This document shows positions 9,565 to 21,176 of a DNA stretch of 59,479 bases, in pieces. Position 1 is the stretch's first letter; every line of letters starts with the position of its first letter. Below the pieces are notes generated by a model. That model did not search any database. It had not been told where the DNA came from and worked only from the letters and a program-made list of their open reading frames with translations. The position numbers were made by a program, and so were the translations under genes. Source of the stretch: an uncultured Chlorobiaceae bacterium (GTDB taxonomy: Bacteria > Bacteroidota > Chlorobiia > Chlorobiales > Chlorobiaceae); contig CAIWUU010000121.1 in assembly GCA_903915955.1 (NCBI GenBank), positions 1-59,479 on the forward strand, in the 5' to 3' direction.

Positions 9565-9582
9565 ATTCCTTAAAAGGACGCT

Positions 9583-10914
9583 ATGAAGCTTACCGAAAGT
9601 ATAAGGAACATTAATAAAATCCCTGAACTCCGTCAGAGGATTCTTTATACGCTTCTTCTCTTATTTGTCTACAGGCTTGGTTCTCACATTACAATTCCGG
9701 GTGTTGATGCGGCTGCAGTCTCAGGCGCATCTCAGACCCATACGAACGATCTTTTCGGACTGTTCGATCTTTTTGTAGGTGGTGCTTTTGCCAGGGCCTC
9801 AATCTTTTCCCTGGGCATTATGCCCTATATCTCTGCATCAATTATTGTTCAGTTGCTTGGAGCTGTTACTCCCTATTTTCAGAAACTACAGAAAGAGGGT
9901 GAAGACGGAAGGCAGAAAATTAGCCAGATGACTCGCTATGGAACAGTTCTTATTGCTATTCTTCAGTCATGGGGTGTGAGTGTAAGCCTTGCCAGCCCGG
10001 CATCATTTGGTAAGGTTATCGTACCTGATCCTGGCGTTTTTTTTACTCTGACCGTTGTTGTTCTTCTTACATCGGCGACAGTTTTCGTGATGTGGCTTGG
10101 TGAAAAGATTACAGAGCGAGGAATCGGGAATGGTATATCGCTCATAATTATGATAGGTATTCTTGCAAGATTTCCCCAGGCTCTTGTCGCTGAGTTTCGT
10201 TCCGTCTCCTTGGGCAGCAAAAATTGGATTATTGAGATAATTATTCTGGCAATGATGGCGGCTATTGTTGCTTTTGTTGTTGTGTTGACCGTTGGTACCC
10301 GTCGCATTCCCGTTCAGCACGCCAAACGAGTTGTTGGACGGAAAGTTTATGGAGGCAGCACTCAGTATATCCCTATGAAGATTAACACGGCTGGTGTTAT
10401 GCCTATTATTTTTGCTCAGTCAATCATGTTTCTTCCTGGTACATTTCTTTCATTCTTTCCTGAAAATGAAGTTATGCAGAGAATTGCCGGTTTATTAGCG
10501 TATGACTCCTGGTGGTATGCCCTTATGTTTGGTACCATGATTGTTTTCTTTACCTACTTTTATACAGCTATCGCGTTTAATCCAAAGGAAGTGGCCGATA
10601 CCATGCGTCGGCAGGGTGGATTTATACCTGGTGTACGTCCTGGTAAAAGCACAGCCGACTTTATTGATAATATTTTGACACGTATCACACTTCCCGGTGC
10701 AATATCTTTAGCCGTCATAGCGATTCTTCCAACTTTTCTCACAAAGTTTGGCAATGTAACTCAGGGTTTTGCCCAGTTCTTTGGAGGTACAAGTCTGCTC
10801 ATCATTGTTGGTGTAGGTCTTGATACACTCCAGCAGGTTGAAAGCCATCTGCTCATGCGCCATTACGATGGCTTCATGAAATCAGGCAAAACACGGGGCC
10901 GGCAGAGCAGGTAA
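9583..10914 (+). CDS. secY: Protein translocase subunit SecY
   Basis: SecY (443 aa) is the channel of the Sec translocon in the inner membrane. Ten hydrophobic spans can be picked out. Family motifs include IPELRQRILYTLLLLFVYRLG, DLFVGGAFARASIFSLGIMPYISASII (plug and TM2 region, about 62-88) and the basic cytoplasmic loop RRIPVQHAKRVVGRKVYGG (about 242-260). Its place after rplO is universal in bacteria. Unlike many spc operons, no adk gene lies between secY and map. Confidence 0.97.
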   Translation: MKLTESIRNINKIPELRQRILYTLLLLFVYRLGSHITIPGVDAAAVSGASQTHTNDLFGLFDLFVGGAFARASIFSLGIMPYISASIIVQLLGAVTPYFQKLQKEGEDGRQKISQMTRYGTVLIAILQSWGVSVSLASPASFGKVIVPDPGVFFTLTVVVLLTSATVFVMWLGEKITERGIGNGISLIIMIGILARFPQALVAEFRSVSLGSKNWIIEIIILAMMAAIVAFVVVLTVGTRRIPVQHAKRVVGRKVYGGSTQYIPMKINTAGVMPIIFAQSIMFLPGTFLSFFPENEVMQRIAGLLAYDSWWYALMFGTMIVFFTYFYTAIAFNPKEVADTMRRQGGFIPGVRPGKSTADFIDNILTRITLPGAISLAVIAILPTFLTKFGNVTQGFAQFFGGTSLLIIVGVGLDTLQQVESHLLMRHYDGFMKSGKTRGRQSR

Positions 10915-10923
10915 GAAACTCCT

Positions 10924-11706
10924 ATGATCACGATTAAAAGCGAACGAGAAATTGAGTTGATGAGAGAGTCCGGAGCTTTGGTTGCAAGGGTCCTTGATCT
11001 GCTGCAAACAGAGATAGCGGTTGGTATGACCACGAAACAGCTTGATGTCATGGCTGAAGAGTATATTCGTGATCACCAGGCGGTTCCAAGTTTTCTCAAC
11101 TATGTCCCTAAGAGTGATCCAGGTGTAACCCCATATCCGGCGACACTCTGTGTATCTATCAATGAAGAGGTCGTGCATGGAGTCCCGAGCACCAAACGTG
11201 TTATTCGTGAAGGAGACATTGTTTCTGTTGATTGCGGCGTTTACAAGGGAGGTTATCATGGCGATGCTGCAAGAACTTTCGTGTTAGGTGTTATTGATGA
11301 AAAGGTACAGTTGCTTGTTGATGCAACCAGTGAGTCTCTTGCCAGAGGAATTTCTATGGCTGTTGCAGGTAATCGCCTCCATGATATTTCATCGGCTATA
11401 GAGGATTATGCCCGTTCATTTGGATTCAGTGTTATTGAAAACATGGTAGGCCATGGCATCGGTAGTGAATTGCATGAAGATCCTGCTGTTCCAAATTATG
11501 GACGTAAAAATACCGGAGTGAAGCTACGGGAAGGGATGACCCTTGCTATTGAACCGATGATTGCTCTTGGGAGATCGCGCAGGGCGGTCAGTCGGCGAGG
11601 TGGCTGGGTTGCCGTAACAGAAGATGGAAAGCCTTCTGCACATTTTGAGCATACGATAGTCGTAAGGTCAGGTCAAGCTGAGATACTTACCGGTACCTTT
11701 CTTTAA
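10924..11706 (+). CDS. map: Methionine aminopeptidase, type I
   Basis: This 260-residue enzyme removes the N-terminal methionine from nascent proteins. All five metal ligands of the pita-bread fold are visible: Asp103 and Asp114 (SVDCGVYKGGYHGDAARTF), His177 (MVGHGIG), Glu210 (LAIEPM) and Glu242 (FEHTIVV). It begins 9 bp after secY and is followed by infA, an arrangement common in spc/alpha operons. Confidence 0.96.
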   Translation: MITIKSEREIELMRESGALVARVLDLLQTEIAVGMTTKQLDVMAEEYIRDHQAVPSFLNYVPKSDPGVTPYPATLCVSINEEVVHGVPSTKRVIREGDIVSVDCGVYKGGYHGDAARTFVLGVIDEKVQLLVDATSESLARGISMAVAGNRLHDISSAIEDYARSFGFSVIENMVGHGIGSELHEDPAVPNYGRKNTGVKLREGMTLAIEPMIALGRSRRAVSRRGGWVAVTEDGKPSAHFEHTIVVRSGQAEILTGTFL

Positions 11707-11760
11707 GGGGAATATTCTTGATCGCAAACAACACATTATCGAAATAAAGGAGCAGACAAT

Positions 11761-11979
11761 TTGGCCAAAGAGGAATCAATTGAGATTGAAGGTGTTATTC
11801 TGGATGCACTTCCGAATGCCCTGTTTAAAGTAAGGCTCGAAAACAGTCTTGAGGTGCTTGCGCATGTTTCCGGTAAAATACGGATGCATTATATCAGGAT
11901 ACTGCCGGGTGACAAGGTTAAAGTACAGATATCACCATACGATATCAGCAAGGGGAGGATTACCTACAGGTATAAATAA
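11761..11979 (+). CDS. infA: Translation initiation factor IF-1
   Basis: IF-1 (72 aa) is an OB-fold protein that blocks the A site during initiation. The sequence reads [19 protein letters not shown]…[32 protein letters not shown]…GRITYRYK, full length. The start codon is TTG at 11761, preceded by AAAGGAGCAG at a good spacing; the match to the family N-terminus fixes this start. A rare start codon on an initiation factor is worth noting. Confidence 0.96.
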   Translation: MAKEESIEIEGVILDALPNALFKVRLENSLEVLAHVSGKIRMHYIRILPGDKVKVQISPYDISKGRITYRYK

Positions 11980-12088
11980 GTGACAAAACAGGCCGCAAGT
12001 ATGTTGGTTTTAAGATCTTTATTTATTACATTAAAAACCTTTTCACATTTCGGATGAGTTGGTTTAATTATTGTATGTCGGGTTTATT

Positions 12089-12205
12089 ATGAAAATATAT
12101 TCTTCTATCAAAAAGCGTTGTGAGCATTGCCGCATTGTTAAGCGCAAAGGCAAGAGATATGTGATTTGCAAAGTGAATCCAAGCCATAAGCAGCGACAGG
12201 GTTGA
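12089..12205 (+). CDS. rpmJ: 50S ribosomal protein L36 (zinc-binding form)
   Basis: The ATG at 12089 opens a 38-codon frame: [20 protein letters not shown], continuing through [18 protein letters not shown] to TGA. This is L36 with its zinc knuckle complete (Cys11, Cys14, Cys27, His33), the C-plus form. It is the last protein added to the 50S interface. It lies between infA and rpsM, the classic place, and is too short for usual ORF cut-offs. The 109-bp gap after infA is the largest before it and shows no clear hairpin. Confidence 0.95.
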   Translation: MKIYSSIKKRCEHCRIVKRKGKRYVICKVNPSHKQRQG

Positions 12206-12238
12206 TCTTCAGAAAAACAATAGAACTTTAAAGAGAAT

Positions 12239-12616
12239 ATGAGGATAGCTGGGGTAAATTTGCCGTTGAATAAGCATGCTGTTATTGCTTTGACACATGT
12301 TTATGGTATTGGGAGAGCATCAGCAGAAAGTATTTTGCAGCGAGCTGGTATTGCGCCTGATAGAAAAATCTCTGATCTGAATGATGAAGAGGCACATGCC
12401 ATCAGGGAGATTATAGCTGAAGAGTACAAGGTTGAGGGGCAGGCACGTGGAGAGCAGCAGACTGCCATAAAACGTTTGATGGATATCGGATGTTACAGGG
12501 GACTTCGTCATCGTCGCTCCCTGCCGGTTCGTGGACAGAGGACACGCACTAACTCAAGGACCAGAAAAGGTAAGCGCAAGACTGTCGCAGGCAAGAAGAA
12601 GGCGGTCAAGAAGTAG
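12239..12616 (+). CDS. rpsM: 30S ribosomal protein S13
   Basis: S13 (125 aa) starts [25 protein letters not shown] and ends in the basic tail [19 protein letters not shown]…KKAVKK. The helix-two-turn-helix region and the [24 protein letters not shown] signature (about 81-101) are present. It touches L5 in the 50S at the intersubunit bridge. First gene of the alpha-operon part. Confidence 0.96.
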   Translation: MRIAGVNLPLNKHAVIALTHVYGIGRASAESILQRAGIAPDRKISDLNDEEAHAIREIIAEEYKVEGQARGEQQTAIKRLMDIGCYRGLRHRRSLPVRGQRTRTNSRTRKGKRKTVAGKKKAVKK

Positions 12617-12661
12617 TAGTGTACAGGCAATAAATCTTCGATTACTAAAGAATGTAAGTTC

Positions 12662-13045
12662 ATGGCTACAATAAGCAGGAAGAAAAAGAAAGTAAAGGTT
12701 ACCCCTGAAGGAGCTGTACACATCAAGGCATCCTTTAACAATATTATGGTAACCATTACCGATGTTCTGGGAAATACGGTTTCCTGGTCCAGTGCAGGTA
12801 AAAATGGCTTTAAAGGGTCAAAAAAGAATACTCCTTACGCTTCCCAGGTGACTTCCGAAGCCGCAGCCAAGGAGGCTTATGATCTTGGTATGAGGCATGT
12901 CAATGTCTTTATCAAAGGGCCGGGTGCTGGACGCGATGCTGCAATTAGGGCATTGCAGGGAGCGGGTCTTGATGTGCGGACAATTAAGGATATAACACCT
13001 CTTCCGCATAATGGTTGCAGACCTCCAAAGCGCAGAAGGGTCTGA
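12662..13045 (+). CDS. rpsK: 30S ribosomal protein S11
   Basis: S11 (127 aa) lies on the 30S platform near the Shine-Dalgarno duplex. The conserved [35 protein letters not shown] and [23 protein letters not shown] (about 84-106) followed by [17 protein letters not shown] are all present. rpsM-rpsK-rpsD order is conserved. Confidence 0.96.
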   Translation: MATISRKKKKVKVTPEGAVHIKASFNNIMVTITDVLGNTVSWSSAGKNGFKGSKKNTPYASQVTSEAAAKEAYDLGMRHVNVFIKGPGAGRDAAIRALQGAGLDVRTIKDITPLPHNGCRPPKRRRV

Positions 13046-13083
13046 TTTTATACTATTCATAGAATTTCAATGAAGTAATTGAT

Positions 13084-13695
13084 ATGGCAAGATTCAGAGG
13101 CTCAATAACAAAAGTATCTCGCAGGTTAGGTATTGCGCTTGCACCCAAGGCTGAAAAATATCTTGAAAGACGCCCATTTCCTCCTGGTCAGCACGGACAA
13201 GGACGTAAAGGAAAGGTTTCTGAATATGCTCTCCAGCTCAGAGAGAAGCAGAAGATGAAATATCTTTACGGTATTCTTGAAAAACAGTTCAGTAATTACT
13301 ATCAGAAGGCAGTAGCTCAAAGAGGTATTACCGGCGATAACCTCGTCAAACTGCTTGAACGTCGCTTTGATAACGTTGTTTACCGTGCTGGCTTCGCTCC
13401 ATCAAGATCAGGTGCGCGCCAGCTTGTAACGCACGGTCATCTCCTTATAAATGGAAAGAAGGTTGATATCCCTTCGTATATCGTCTCTCCTGGGGAGTTG
13501 ATTGAGTTCCGACAGAGAAGCAAAAATATGGGAGCAGTTACTGATTCTCTCAATAAAGCTCCAGAATCCCGTATCCCTTCATGGATACAGGTCGACAAGG
13601 CAAATCAGAAAGCTGTATTTCTGAGTGTTCCTGAGAGAGTGGATGTACAGGAGCCATTCAACGAGCAGTTGGTTGTTGAATTATACTCCAAGTGA
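13084..13695 (+). CDS. rpsD: 30S ribosomal protein S4
   Basis: S4 (203 aa) is a primary assembly protein. The S4 RNA-binding domain is visible at about 95-155: [38 protein letters not shown]. The N-terminal region ([17 protein letters not shown]) lacks the zinc-binding cysteines of C-plus forms. In E. coli S4 represses the alpha operon; not testable here. Next gene is rpoA. Confidence 0.96.
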   Translation: MARFRGSITKVSRRLGIALAPKAEKYLERRPFPPGQHGQGRKGKVSEYALQLREKQKMKYLYGILEKQFSNYYQKAVAQRGITGDNLVKLLERRFDNVVYRAGFAPSRSGARQLVTHGHLLINGKKVDIPSYIVSPGELIEFRQRSKNMGAVTDSLNKAPESRIPSWIQVDKANQKAVFLSVPERVDVQEPFNEQLVVELYSK

Positions 13696-13723
13696 TTTTA
13701 ATGAATTCTAAGGTATAAATATT

Positions 13724-14707
13724 ATGATATACCAAATGCAGATGCCTGCAAAAATAGAGGTAGACGAAGCAACCCACACTGACATTTTCGGCAGGTTTAT
13801 TGCGCAGCCGCTTGAGCGCGGATACGGAGTAACGCTCGGAAATGTTATGAGAAGGGTTCTGCTTGCCTCACTTCCGGGAACTGCAATAACAGGAATTAAA
13901 ATAGATAACGTCTATCACGAGTTTGCTGCCATTGAGGGCGTGCGTGAAGATGTTCCCGAAATTGTTCTGAACCTTAAGAAGGTCCGATTCAAATCAACCT
14001 GTAAAAGGAACTGCAAAACTTCGTTGACCATTGTTGGCCCGAAGGACTTCACGGCTGGAGATATTATTGCACAGGAAGGTGAGTTTGAGGTATTAAACAA
14101 GGATATGCATGTTGCCACCGTAAATGAAGGTGTGACTCTTAAAATAGACCTTTATGTTGGTCGAGGTAGAGGCTATATGCCTGCGGAGGAAAATAGGCCG
14201 GAGGGTATGCCGATAGGGTATATCGCAATTGATGCTATTTACACACCAATCAGGAATGTAAAGTTTACGGTTGAGAACACTCGCGTCGGGCAGCGTACCG
14301 ATTATGAGAAAATGATTCTTGATGTAGAAACGGACGGATCTGTTACGCCCGATGACTCCATCAGTCTTGCTGGAAAGATCATTACGGAACATGTCACCTT
14401 TTTTGCAAATTTCTCGCCCACAGAGGAAGAGTTTACAGAGGAAGAGTTCAAGCAGCAGGATGATGAGTTCGAGACCATGCGTCGACTCTTTCATACCAAA
14501 ATTGAAGACCTTGATCTCTCAGTTCGTTCGCACAACTGTCTCAGACTCGCAGAGATCGATACTATTGGTGAGCTTGTTTCCCATAAGGAAGACGAATTGC
14601 TCAACTATAAGAATTTTGGAAAGAAGTCGCTTACAGAACTGAAAGAGCAGCTTGAAAAGTTTGATTTGAAGTTTGGTATGGATATTACCAGATATCAGAT
14701 GAAGTAA
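13724..14707 (+). CDS. rpoA: DNA-directed RNA polymerase subunit alpha
   Basis: The alpha subunit (327 aa, typical) dimerises through its N-terminal domain (about 1-235; note [30 protein letters not shown]) and contacts UP elements and activators through its C-terminal domain (about 265-327; [20 protein letters not shown]…[14 protein letters not shown]). The linker is acidic ([17 protein letters not shown]). It is flanked by rpsD and rplQ, the standard alpha operon order. Confidence 0.97.
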   Translation: MIYQMQMPAKIEVDEATHTDIFGRFIAQPLERGYGVTLGNVMRRVLLASLPGTAITGIKIDNVYHEFAAIEGVREDVPEIVLNLKKVRFKSTCKRNCKTSLTIVGPKDFTAGDIIAQEGEFEVLNKDMHVATVNEGVTLKIDLYVGRGRGYMPAEENRPEGMPIGYIAIDAIYTPIRNVKFTVENTRVGQRTDYEKMILDVETDGSVTPDDSISLAGKIITEHVTFFANFSPTEEEFTEEEFKQQDDEFETMRRLFHTKIEDLDLSVRSHNCLRLAEIDTIGELVSHKEDELLNYKNFGKKSLTELKEQLEKFDLKFGMDITRYQMK

Positions 14708-14755
14708 GAGGATTAGTAACCGTTTTTTTAGAATTATTGAGATCAGGAAACACTC

Positions 14756-15214
14756 ATGCGTAAAGTTAAGCCGGCAAGAAAACTCGGAAGAACAGCAGCC
14801 CATAGAAAGGCAACACTCAGTAATCTCTCAACACAACTGCTTGTTTACAAGCGTATTGAGACGACAGAAGCCAAAGCGAAAGAGACCCGCCGGGTTGTCG
14901 AGAAGATAATTACCAAAGCGCGTAAAGGGACAGTTCATGCGCAGCGTGAAATCTTTAAGGATATTCGTGACAAACAGGCAATAAGAATTCTTTTTCAAGA
15001 GATTGTTGGTAAAGTAGGGTTACGTAATGGTGGTTATACTCGTGTTATCAAACTTGCTCCCCGTTTCGGTGATGCGGCTAAAATGGCCGTTATCGAGTTA
15101 GTTGATTATAATGAAGCTCCATCAATAAGCCAGAAGTCAGGTAAGCAGGATCGAGCAAAACGAGTTAAAGGTTCCAAAAAAACCGCTGAAACGGCCTCAG
15201 TTTCTGCCGAATAA
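14756..15214 (+). CDS. rplQ: 50S ribosomal protein L17
   Basis: L17 (152 aa) has the core [43 protein letters not shown] and [29 protein letters not shown] (about 87-115). The C-terminal 35 residues (lysine-, serine- and alanine-rich) extend beyond the E. coli protein. It is the last gene of the operon and is followed by the terminator at 15248-15303. Confidence 0.95.
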   Translation: MRKVKPARKLGRTAAHRKATLSNLSTQLLVYKRIETTEAKAKETRRVVEKIITKARKGTVHAQREIFKDIRDKQAIRILFQEIVGKVGLRNGGYTRVIKLAPRFGDAAKMAVIELVDYNEAPSISQKSGKQDRAKRVKGSKKTAETASVSAE

Positions 15215-15247
15215 CTCCTTGTTTTCGACGATCTATTGGAGTTAATT

Positions 15248-15303
15248 GATAGTCATTGCCTAGCAGGAAAGTATCTATCCTCGAGCAATGACTATCTTTT
15301 TTT
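15248..15303 (+). terminator. Rho-independent terminator of the ribosomal operon, overlapping rsmG codons
   Basis: GATAGTCATTGC (15248-15259) and GCAATGACTATC (15285-15296) form a perfect 12-bp stem, followed at once by a run of seven T residues on the + strand. The right arm and part of the loop are the last codons and stop of the convergent rsmG gene (…KKIVIARG-stop). On the minus strand the hairpin is followed by AATTAACTCC, not by T residues, so it should mainly stop + strand transcription. Confidence 0.8.
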
Positions 15304-15943
15304 CAGTGAAATATGGATTGACTCCATGGATTGGATGTAGTTCGATCTTCGTAGGGAAGTTGCTATGATCGTCATGTGATGACAGTGCTTTTGCTACTTC
15401 GCTTTCAAGATCCCCCCCCTTCAGACAGATCAGAATTCCTTTGGGTTTCAAAAGTCTCCCAGACCAGGCGCAAAGCTTTTCAAGCCGGGCAACCTGTCTT
15501 GAAAGCACTGTGTCAAACACTACACCCTTCAGCTCTTCTACCCTTGTATGTATCGCAACGGCATTTTTCAGGCCAAGCTGCTTTATCATATCCTGGCAAG
15601 CTGCAATTTTTTTCCCGGTTGCATCAACCAGCACAAACCTTGTTCCTGGATGGAGGATAGCGAGCGGGATGCCTGGAAGCCCCCCTCCGGTTCCAAGATC
15701 AAGCACCTGCTCACCATCAGTGAAGTTGTGGTGTTGAGTGATCAACAGTGAATGAAAGATATGTTTGATGATGACCGGCGCATCTTCCTTACGGCTGATC
15801 AGATTTATTTTTTTATTCCACTGTTCCAGACAATCACGATAACGTACCAATTGCTCCAGCATCAAGGGGGCAATATAAATTCCTTGTTCAGTACATAAAG
15901 TCGTTAGTGTCGTCAAATCATCATTCAGGTGTTCCATGGTCAT
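15275..15943 (-). CDS. rsmG: 16S rRNA (guanine527-N7)-methyltransferase RsmG
   Basis: This 222-residue protein is a Rossmann-fold SAM methyltransferase of the RsmG (GidB) family, which adds m7G527 near the streptomycin site. The SAM motif is VLDLGTGGGLPGIPLAILHP at about 80-99, preceded by NLISRKEDAPVIIKHIFHSLL (about 47-67), both family hallmarks. It is convergent with the ribosomal operon, and its 3' end doubles as one arm of that operon's terminator. An alternative ATG is two codons downstream (MEHLNDD). Confidence 0.93.
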   Translation of the reverse strand: MTMEHLNDDLTTLTTLCTEQGIYIAPLMLEQLVRYRDCLEQWNKKINLISRKEDAPVIIKHIFHSLLITQHHNFTDGEQVLDLGTGGGLPGIPLAILHPGTRFVLVDATGKKIAACQDMIKQLGLKNAVAIHTRVEELKGVVFDTVLSRQVARLEKLCAWSGRLLKPKGILICLKGGDLESEVAKALSSHDDHSNFPTKIELHPIHGVNPYFTEKKIVIARG

Positions 15944-16128
15944 GGTATTCCATCGTTATCTATTCAGTTGTTTTGATCAAAAAACGATATTTTACGAAGA
16001 ATGACAAATCGGGATTGATATTTTGGCAGTGCTCACCCCACGTTAGAACAGAAATAATAGTAAATTGGCTGGGGTGTAGCTATACCTTGTTTTATCAGCC
16101 AGCGAAAGTAGTTTAGAGAAGTAGTGCT

Positions 16129-17250
16129 ATGAGAGAAATATCAGGCAATCATGTTTACGCGGTTATCATGGCAGGTGGTTTCGGTAAGAAGCTTTGGCCC
16201 GTTTCGAGAAGAAAAATGCCCAAGCAGTTTGCTGATCTGCTTGACGATGGGACAATGATTGCAAAAACGTTACGACGTATATCAGGGTTAGTGCCTGAAG
16301 AGAACATTTTTATCATTACCAGCGAACTCGGTCGTAAGCTTCTTTCCGACACACTTGTCAACTTTAAGGAAGGTAACATTATTGTTGAGCCTGCCAGCCG
16401 TAATACAGCTCCTTGCATTGCTCTCGCTACAGCACATATCAAAAAGAGGGATCCTGACGCAGTGACCATAGTGCTTCCTTCAGACCATCTTGTGCTTGAC
16501 GACTATGCTTTTATAAAAATAGTAGAGGCAGGAATCGAGATAGCCCAGGAAAAAAATGGGCTTGTAACTCTCGGCATTAAACCTGACAGAGCTGAAACAG
16601 CCTATGGCTACATTCAGGCTGATGGAGAGCTGCCACTTCCAGCCCCTTTTTCTCAGAGCTTAGATTTTCAGCTCTTCAGGGTGAAGGCCTTTGCAGAAAA
16701 GCCTGATGCTGCCACTGCTGAAGTCTTTCTTGAAAGCAAGGATTTTTACTGGAACAGTGGGATATTTATCTGGCATATTGATGCCATATCAAGGGAGTTC
16801 GAGCGCTCTATGCCCGATCTCTACAAAGATCTTCTTGACATTTACGAGAGTCTTGGTACTGAGCGTGAGCATAAGGTTATTGAGGATGTCTATTCATGGA
16901 TTCACCCTCGTTCCATAGATTATGGTATTATGGAGAAGGCTGACAAGGTTTTTGTCTTGACAGGGGAGTTTGGCTGGACAGATCTTGGATGTTGGGATGA
17001 AGTTCTTAAAGTTGCAGGAAGCAGGAGTGTGTTTTCTGGTGAGCATCCGGACAATCGGTTGGTGCAGATTGACTGCAAGAATGTCTTTGTCAAAAATCCC
17101 TCAGGCAAGGTTGTCTGCACTATCGGGATAGAGGATGTGATCATTGTTGAAACTGACGATGCTTTGCTGATATGCCGAAAAGGAGAGTCTCATCGGGTTC
17201 GTGAAGTTGTTGATATACTCCGGCGAGAAGGGCTGGACGATTATCTTTAG
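16129..17250 (+). CDS. manC: Mannose-1-phosphate guanylyltransferase (GDP-mannose pyrophosphorylase)
   Basis: This 373-residue nucleotidyltransferase makes GDP-mannose from mannose-1-phosphate and GTP. The N-terminal signature VIMAGGFGKKLWPVSRRKMPKQF runs at about 13-34 (canonical MAGGxGTRLWPxSRxxxPKQF; here KK replaces TR). Later motifs include VEPASRNTAPCIALA, FAEKPDAATAE and FYWNSGIFIW. It lacks the fused C-terminal isomerase domain of long ManC/AlgA forms. Its product could feed the glycosyltransferases at 39.8-50.5 kb. Its stop overlaps the convergent cysS stop by 4 bp. Confidence 0.9.
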   Translation: MREISGNHVYAVIMAGGFGKKLWPVSRRKMPKQFADLLDDGTMIAKTLRRISGLVPEENIFIITSELGRKLLSDTLVNFKEGNIIVEPASRNTAPCIALATAHIKKRDPDAVTIVLPSDHLVLDDYAFIKIVEAGIEIAQEKNGLVTLGIKPDRAETAYGYIQADGELPLPAPFSQSLDFQLFRVKAFAEKPDAATAEVFLESKDFYWNSGIFIWHIDAISREFERSMPDLYKDLLDIYESLGTEREHKVIEDVYSWIHPRSIDYGIMEKADKVFVLTGEFGWTDLGCWDEVLKVAGSRSVFSGEHPDNRLVQIDCKNVFVKNPSGKVVCTIGIEDVIIVETDDALLICRKGESHRVREVVDILRREGLDDYL

Positions 17251-18701
17251 CCGCCCGATTTATCCGACCAGATGGCCCCTTCTTTTGTATCCTTGATCTC
17301 AATACCGACATCAAGGAGCAGGTTTCTTATTTTGTCACTTAGTATAAAATCTTTATTCTTCTTGGCTTCAGCTCTCAATTCAAGCAGAATCAGCATAACT
17401 TCCCCAAGCTTTTTTACACAATCCTTTTTCTCTCTATTACCATTCTGCTCCTCCTGATTGAGGATGCCAAGGGTCTCCCTTCCCGCTTGGTCAAGGAAAG
17501 TCTCAACTCCCTCGCGGGATTGTCTTGACATCCCTTCGTTATGATCCAGTGCGGCGTTAATGGCCTTTGAGAGTTCAAAAAGAACTGCAATAGCTACAGG
17601 TGTATTGAAGTCATCATCCATTGCTTCCGTAAAGCGACGGGCGAACGGTTCACAATCAAAGACTCCACTTCCATCTTTTTGTTCCCTGAGGCGTCGCCGG
17701 GTTTCACGAAGTTTCTCCAGCCCGCTTGCCGATGCCTTGATGGCAGTTTCCGAATAGTCGAGTTGTGAGCGGTAGTGAGACTGAAGAATGAAGAATCGGA
17801 TAACAAGCGGATCAGTCTCCCTGAAGAGATCTTTCAGATTAATTGAATTTTTTAGTGATTTGCCCATTTTTATGCCATTGATGGTCACCATATTGTTGTG
17901 CATCCAGAACCTCACATAGGGCTTGCCTGTTGCCGCTTCAGATTGGGCAATTTCGCAATCATGGTGGGGAAACTTGTTTTCCATTCCGCCACCGTGAATA
18001 TCAATGGTCTCGCCAAGATATTTCATGGACATGGCTGAACATTCAAGATGCCATCCGGGATAGCCGATGCTCCACGGAGAATTCCACTTCATCAGGTGCC
18101 CCTCATCTGCCTTTTTCCAAAGCGCAAAATCAGATGACTCCCTCTTATCAGATCGTATCCCTACCCTGATGCCCGATTGCAGAGCATCTTGATCAGTCCT
18201 TCCTGAAAGTTTACCATACCCGTCAAATGACTTCACGGAAAAATAGACATTACCATTAACCTCGTAGGCGTGACCGCTTTTAACTAACCTTTCGACCAAA
18301 TCTATCTGTTCAGGAATGTGTGCAGTGGCTGCAGGGGCAATATTTGCGCGCATAACTCCAAGCCAATCCATATCCTCATAAAAACTGCGAGTGTAGAACT
18401 GCGCAATTTCCATGGGGTCGGTCTTTTCGAGATGGGCCTGTTTCATGATTTTGTCTTCGCCCTCATCGGCATCATCAGTGAGGTGCCCAACATCGGTTAT
18501 GTTCTGCACGTATTTGACCCGATAGCCGCTCTGGCGAAGCCAGCGAACAACAACATCGAACGAGACATAGCTTTTGGCGTGGCCGAGATGGGCGTGGCCA
18601 TAAACCGTTGGCCCGCACACATACATACTGACGATCCCCGGGTGGAGCGGTTCAAACTTTTCCTTGGTTCTTCCGAGGGAATTATAAATGAAGAGTGACA
18701 T
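17247..18701 (-). CDS. cysS: Cysteinyl-tRNA synthetase
   Basis: This class I synthetase (484 aa) charges tRNA-Cys. Visible landmarks are the zinc ligand Cys29 and the HIGH-like motif HLGH (38-41) in CGPTVYGHAHLGHAKSY, the zinc-site segment PGWHLECSAMS with GGGMENKFPHHDCEIAQSEA, and a KMSKS motif in the variant form KMGKSLKN. The C-terminal helical domain (about 350-484) is complete. It is convergent with manC and divergent from engB. Confidence 0.95.
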   Translation of the reverse strand: MSLFIYNSLGRTKEKFEPLHPGIVSMYVCGPTVYGHAHLGHAKSYVSFDVVVRWLRQSGYRVKYVQNITDVGHLTDDADEGEDKIMKQAHLEKTDPMEIAQFYTRSFYEDMDWLGVMRANIAPAATAHIPEQIDLVERLVKSGHAYEVNGNVYFSVKSFDGYGKLSGRTDQDALQSGIRVGIRSDKRESSDFALWKKADEGHLMKWNSPWSIGYPGWHLECSAMSMKYLGETIDIHGGGMENKFPHHDCEIAQSEAATGKPYVRFWMHNNMVTINGIKMGKSLKNSINLKDLFRETDPLVIRFFILQSHYRSQLDYSETAIKASASGLEKLRETRRRLREQKDGSGVFDCEPFARRFTEAMDDDFNTPVAIAVLFELSKAINAALDHNEGMSRQSREGVETFLDQAGRETLGILNQEEQNGNREKKDCVKKLGEVMLILLELRAEAKKNKDFILSDKIRNLLLDVGIEIKDTKEGAIWSDKSGG

Positions 18702-18844
18702 CTTCTGCTGTTCTTCCTTTTTCTTGGAGTAAAGTGATGGTATTGCCTGTAAAAAGCCGGATGAAAGTTAAACATTTGGGTTTTTAACGCAAGGTTTTTA
18801 GCTTCCTTTTTATTGCTCTTTTTTTTGAGACCGCTCACCTTTGT

Positions 18845-20742
<1,898 letters not shown>

Positions 20743-20759
20743 ATCACCAGTTAGTTGCT

Positions 20760-21080
20760 ATGGCGTTGATGGATATTGCAGTTCTTCCCCTCGACAGCAA
20801 GGAGGGGAGCCTTAGTGGCTTTGTGGCCGGGCTGCAGGAGATTCTCGCAGCAAGTGGTTGCAGTTACCGGCTGCATGATATGGGTACGACTGTTGAAGGT
20901 CCGGCACCTTTGCTGTTCGAACTTGCGTTGAATCTTCACGATTACTCGTTTAGCCAGGGCGGCAAGCGTGTTTATACCGTCATAAAAATTGACGACCGTC
21001 GTGATCGAGCAGTCCGTCTGGGCGAAAAAACAGCATCAGTTAAAGCTAAAATAGCCCCGACAAGCGAGTCGGGAGAGTAG
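20760..21080 (+). CDS. MTH1187-family (DUF77) thiamine-binding-like protein
   Basis: This 106-residue protein resembles the MTH1187/YkoF-like family: small alpha/beta proteins that oligomerise, some of which bind thiamine or its precursors. MDIAVLPLDSKEGSLSGFVAG, then GCSYRLHDMGTTVEGPA (about 37-53), is the family pattern. A second ATG is three codons downstream (20769). It begins 17 bp after purA, so is probably in the same transcript. The ligand here is unknown. Confidence 0.7.
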   Translation: MALMDIAVLPLDSKEGSLSGFVAGLQEILAASGCSYRLHDMGTTVEGPAPLLFELALNLHDYSFSQGGKRVYTVIKIDDRRDRAVRLGEKTASVKAKIAPTSESGE

Positions 21081-21176
21081 GGGGAATACCGAAAATATTT
21101 TATCTTCACCTTCTTTATGTCTGGCCAGTAGTAACACGGCTTGCTCACGTCCAGTAACTCTCAATAGAAAAAAGTA

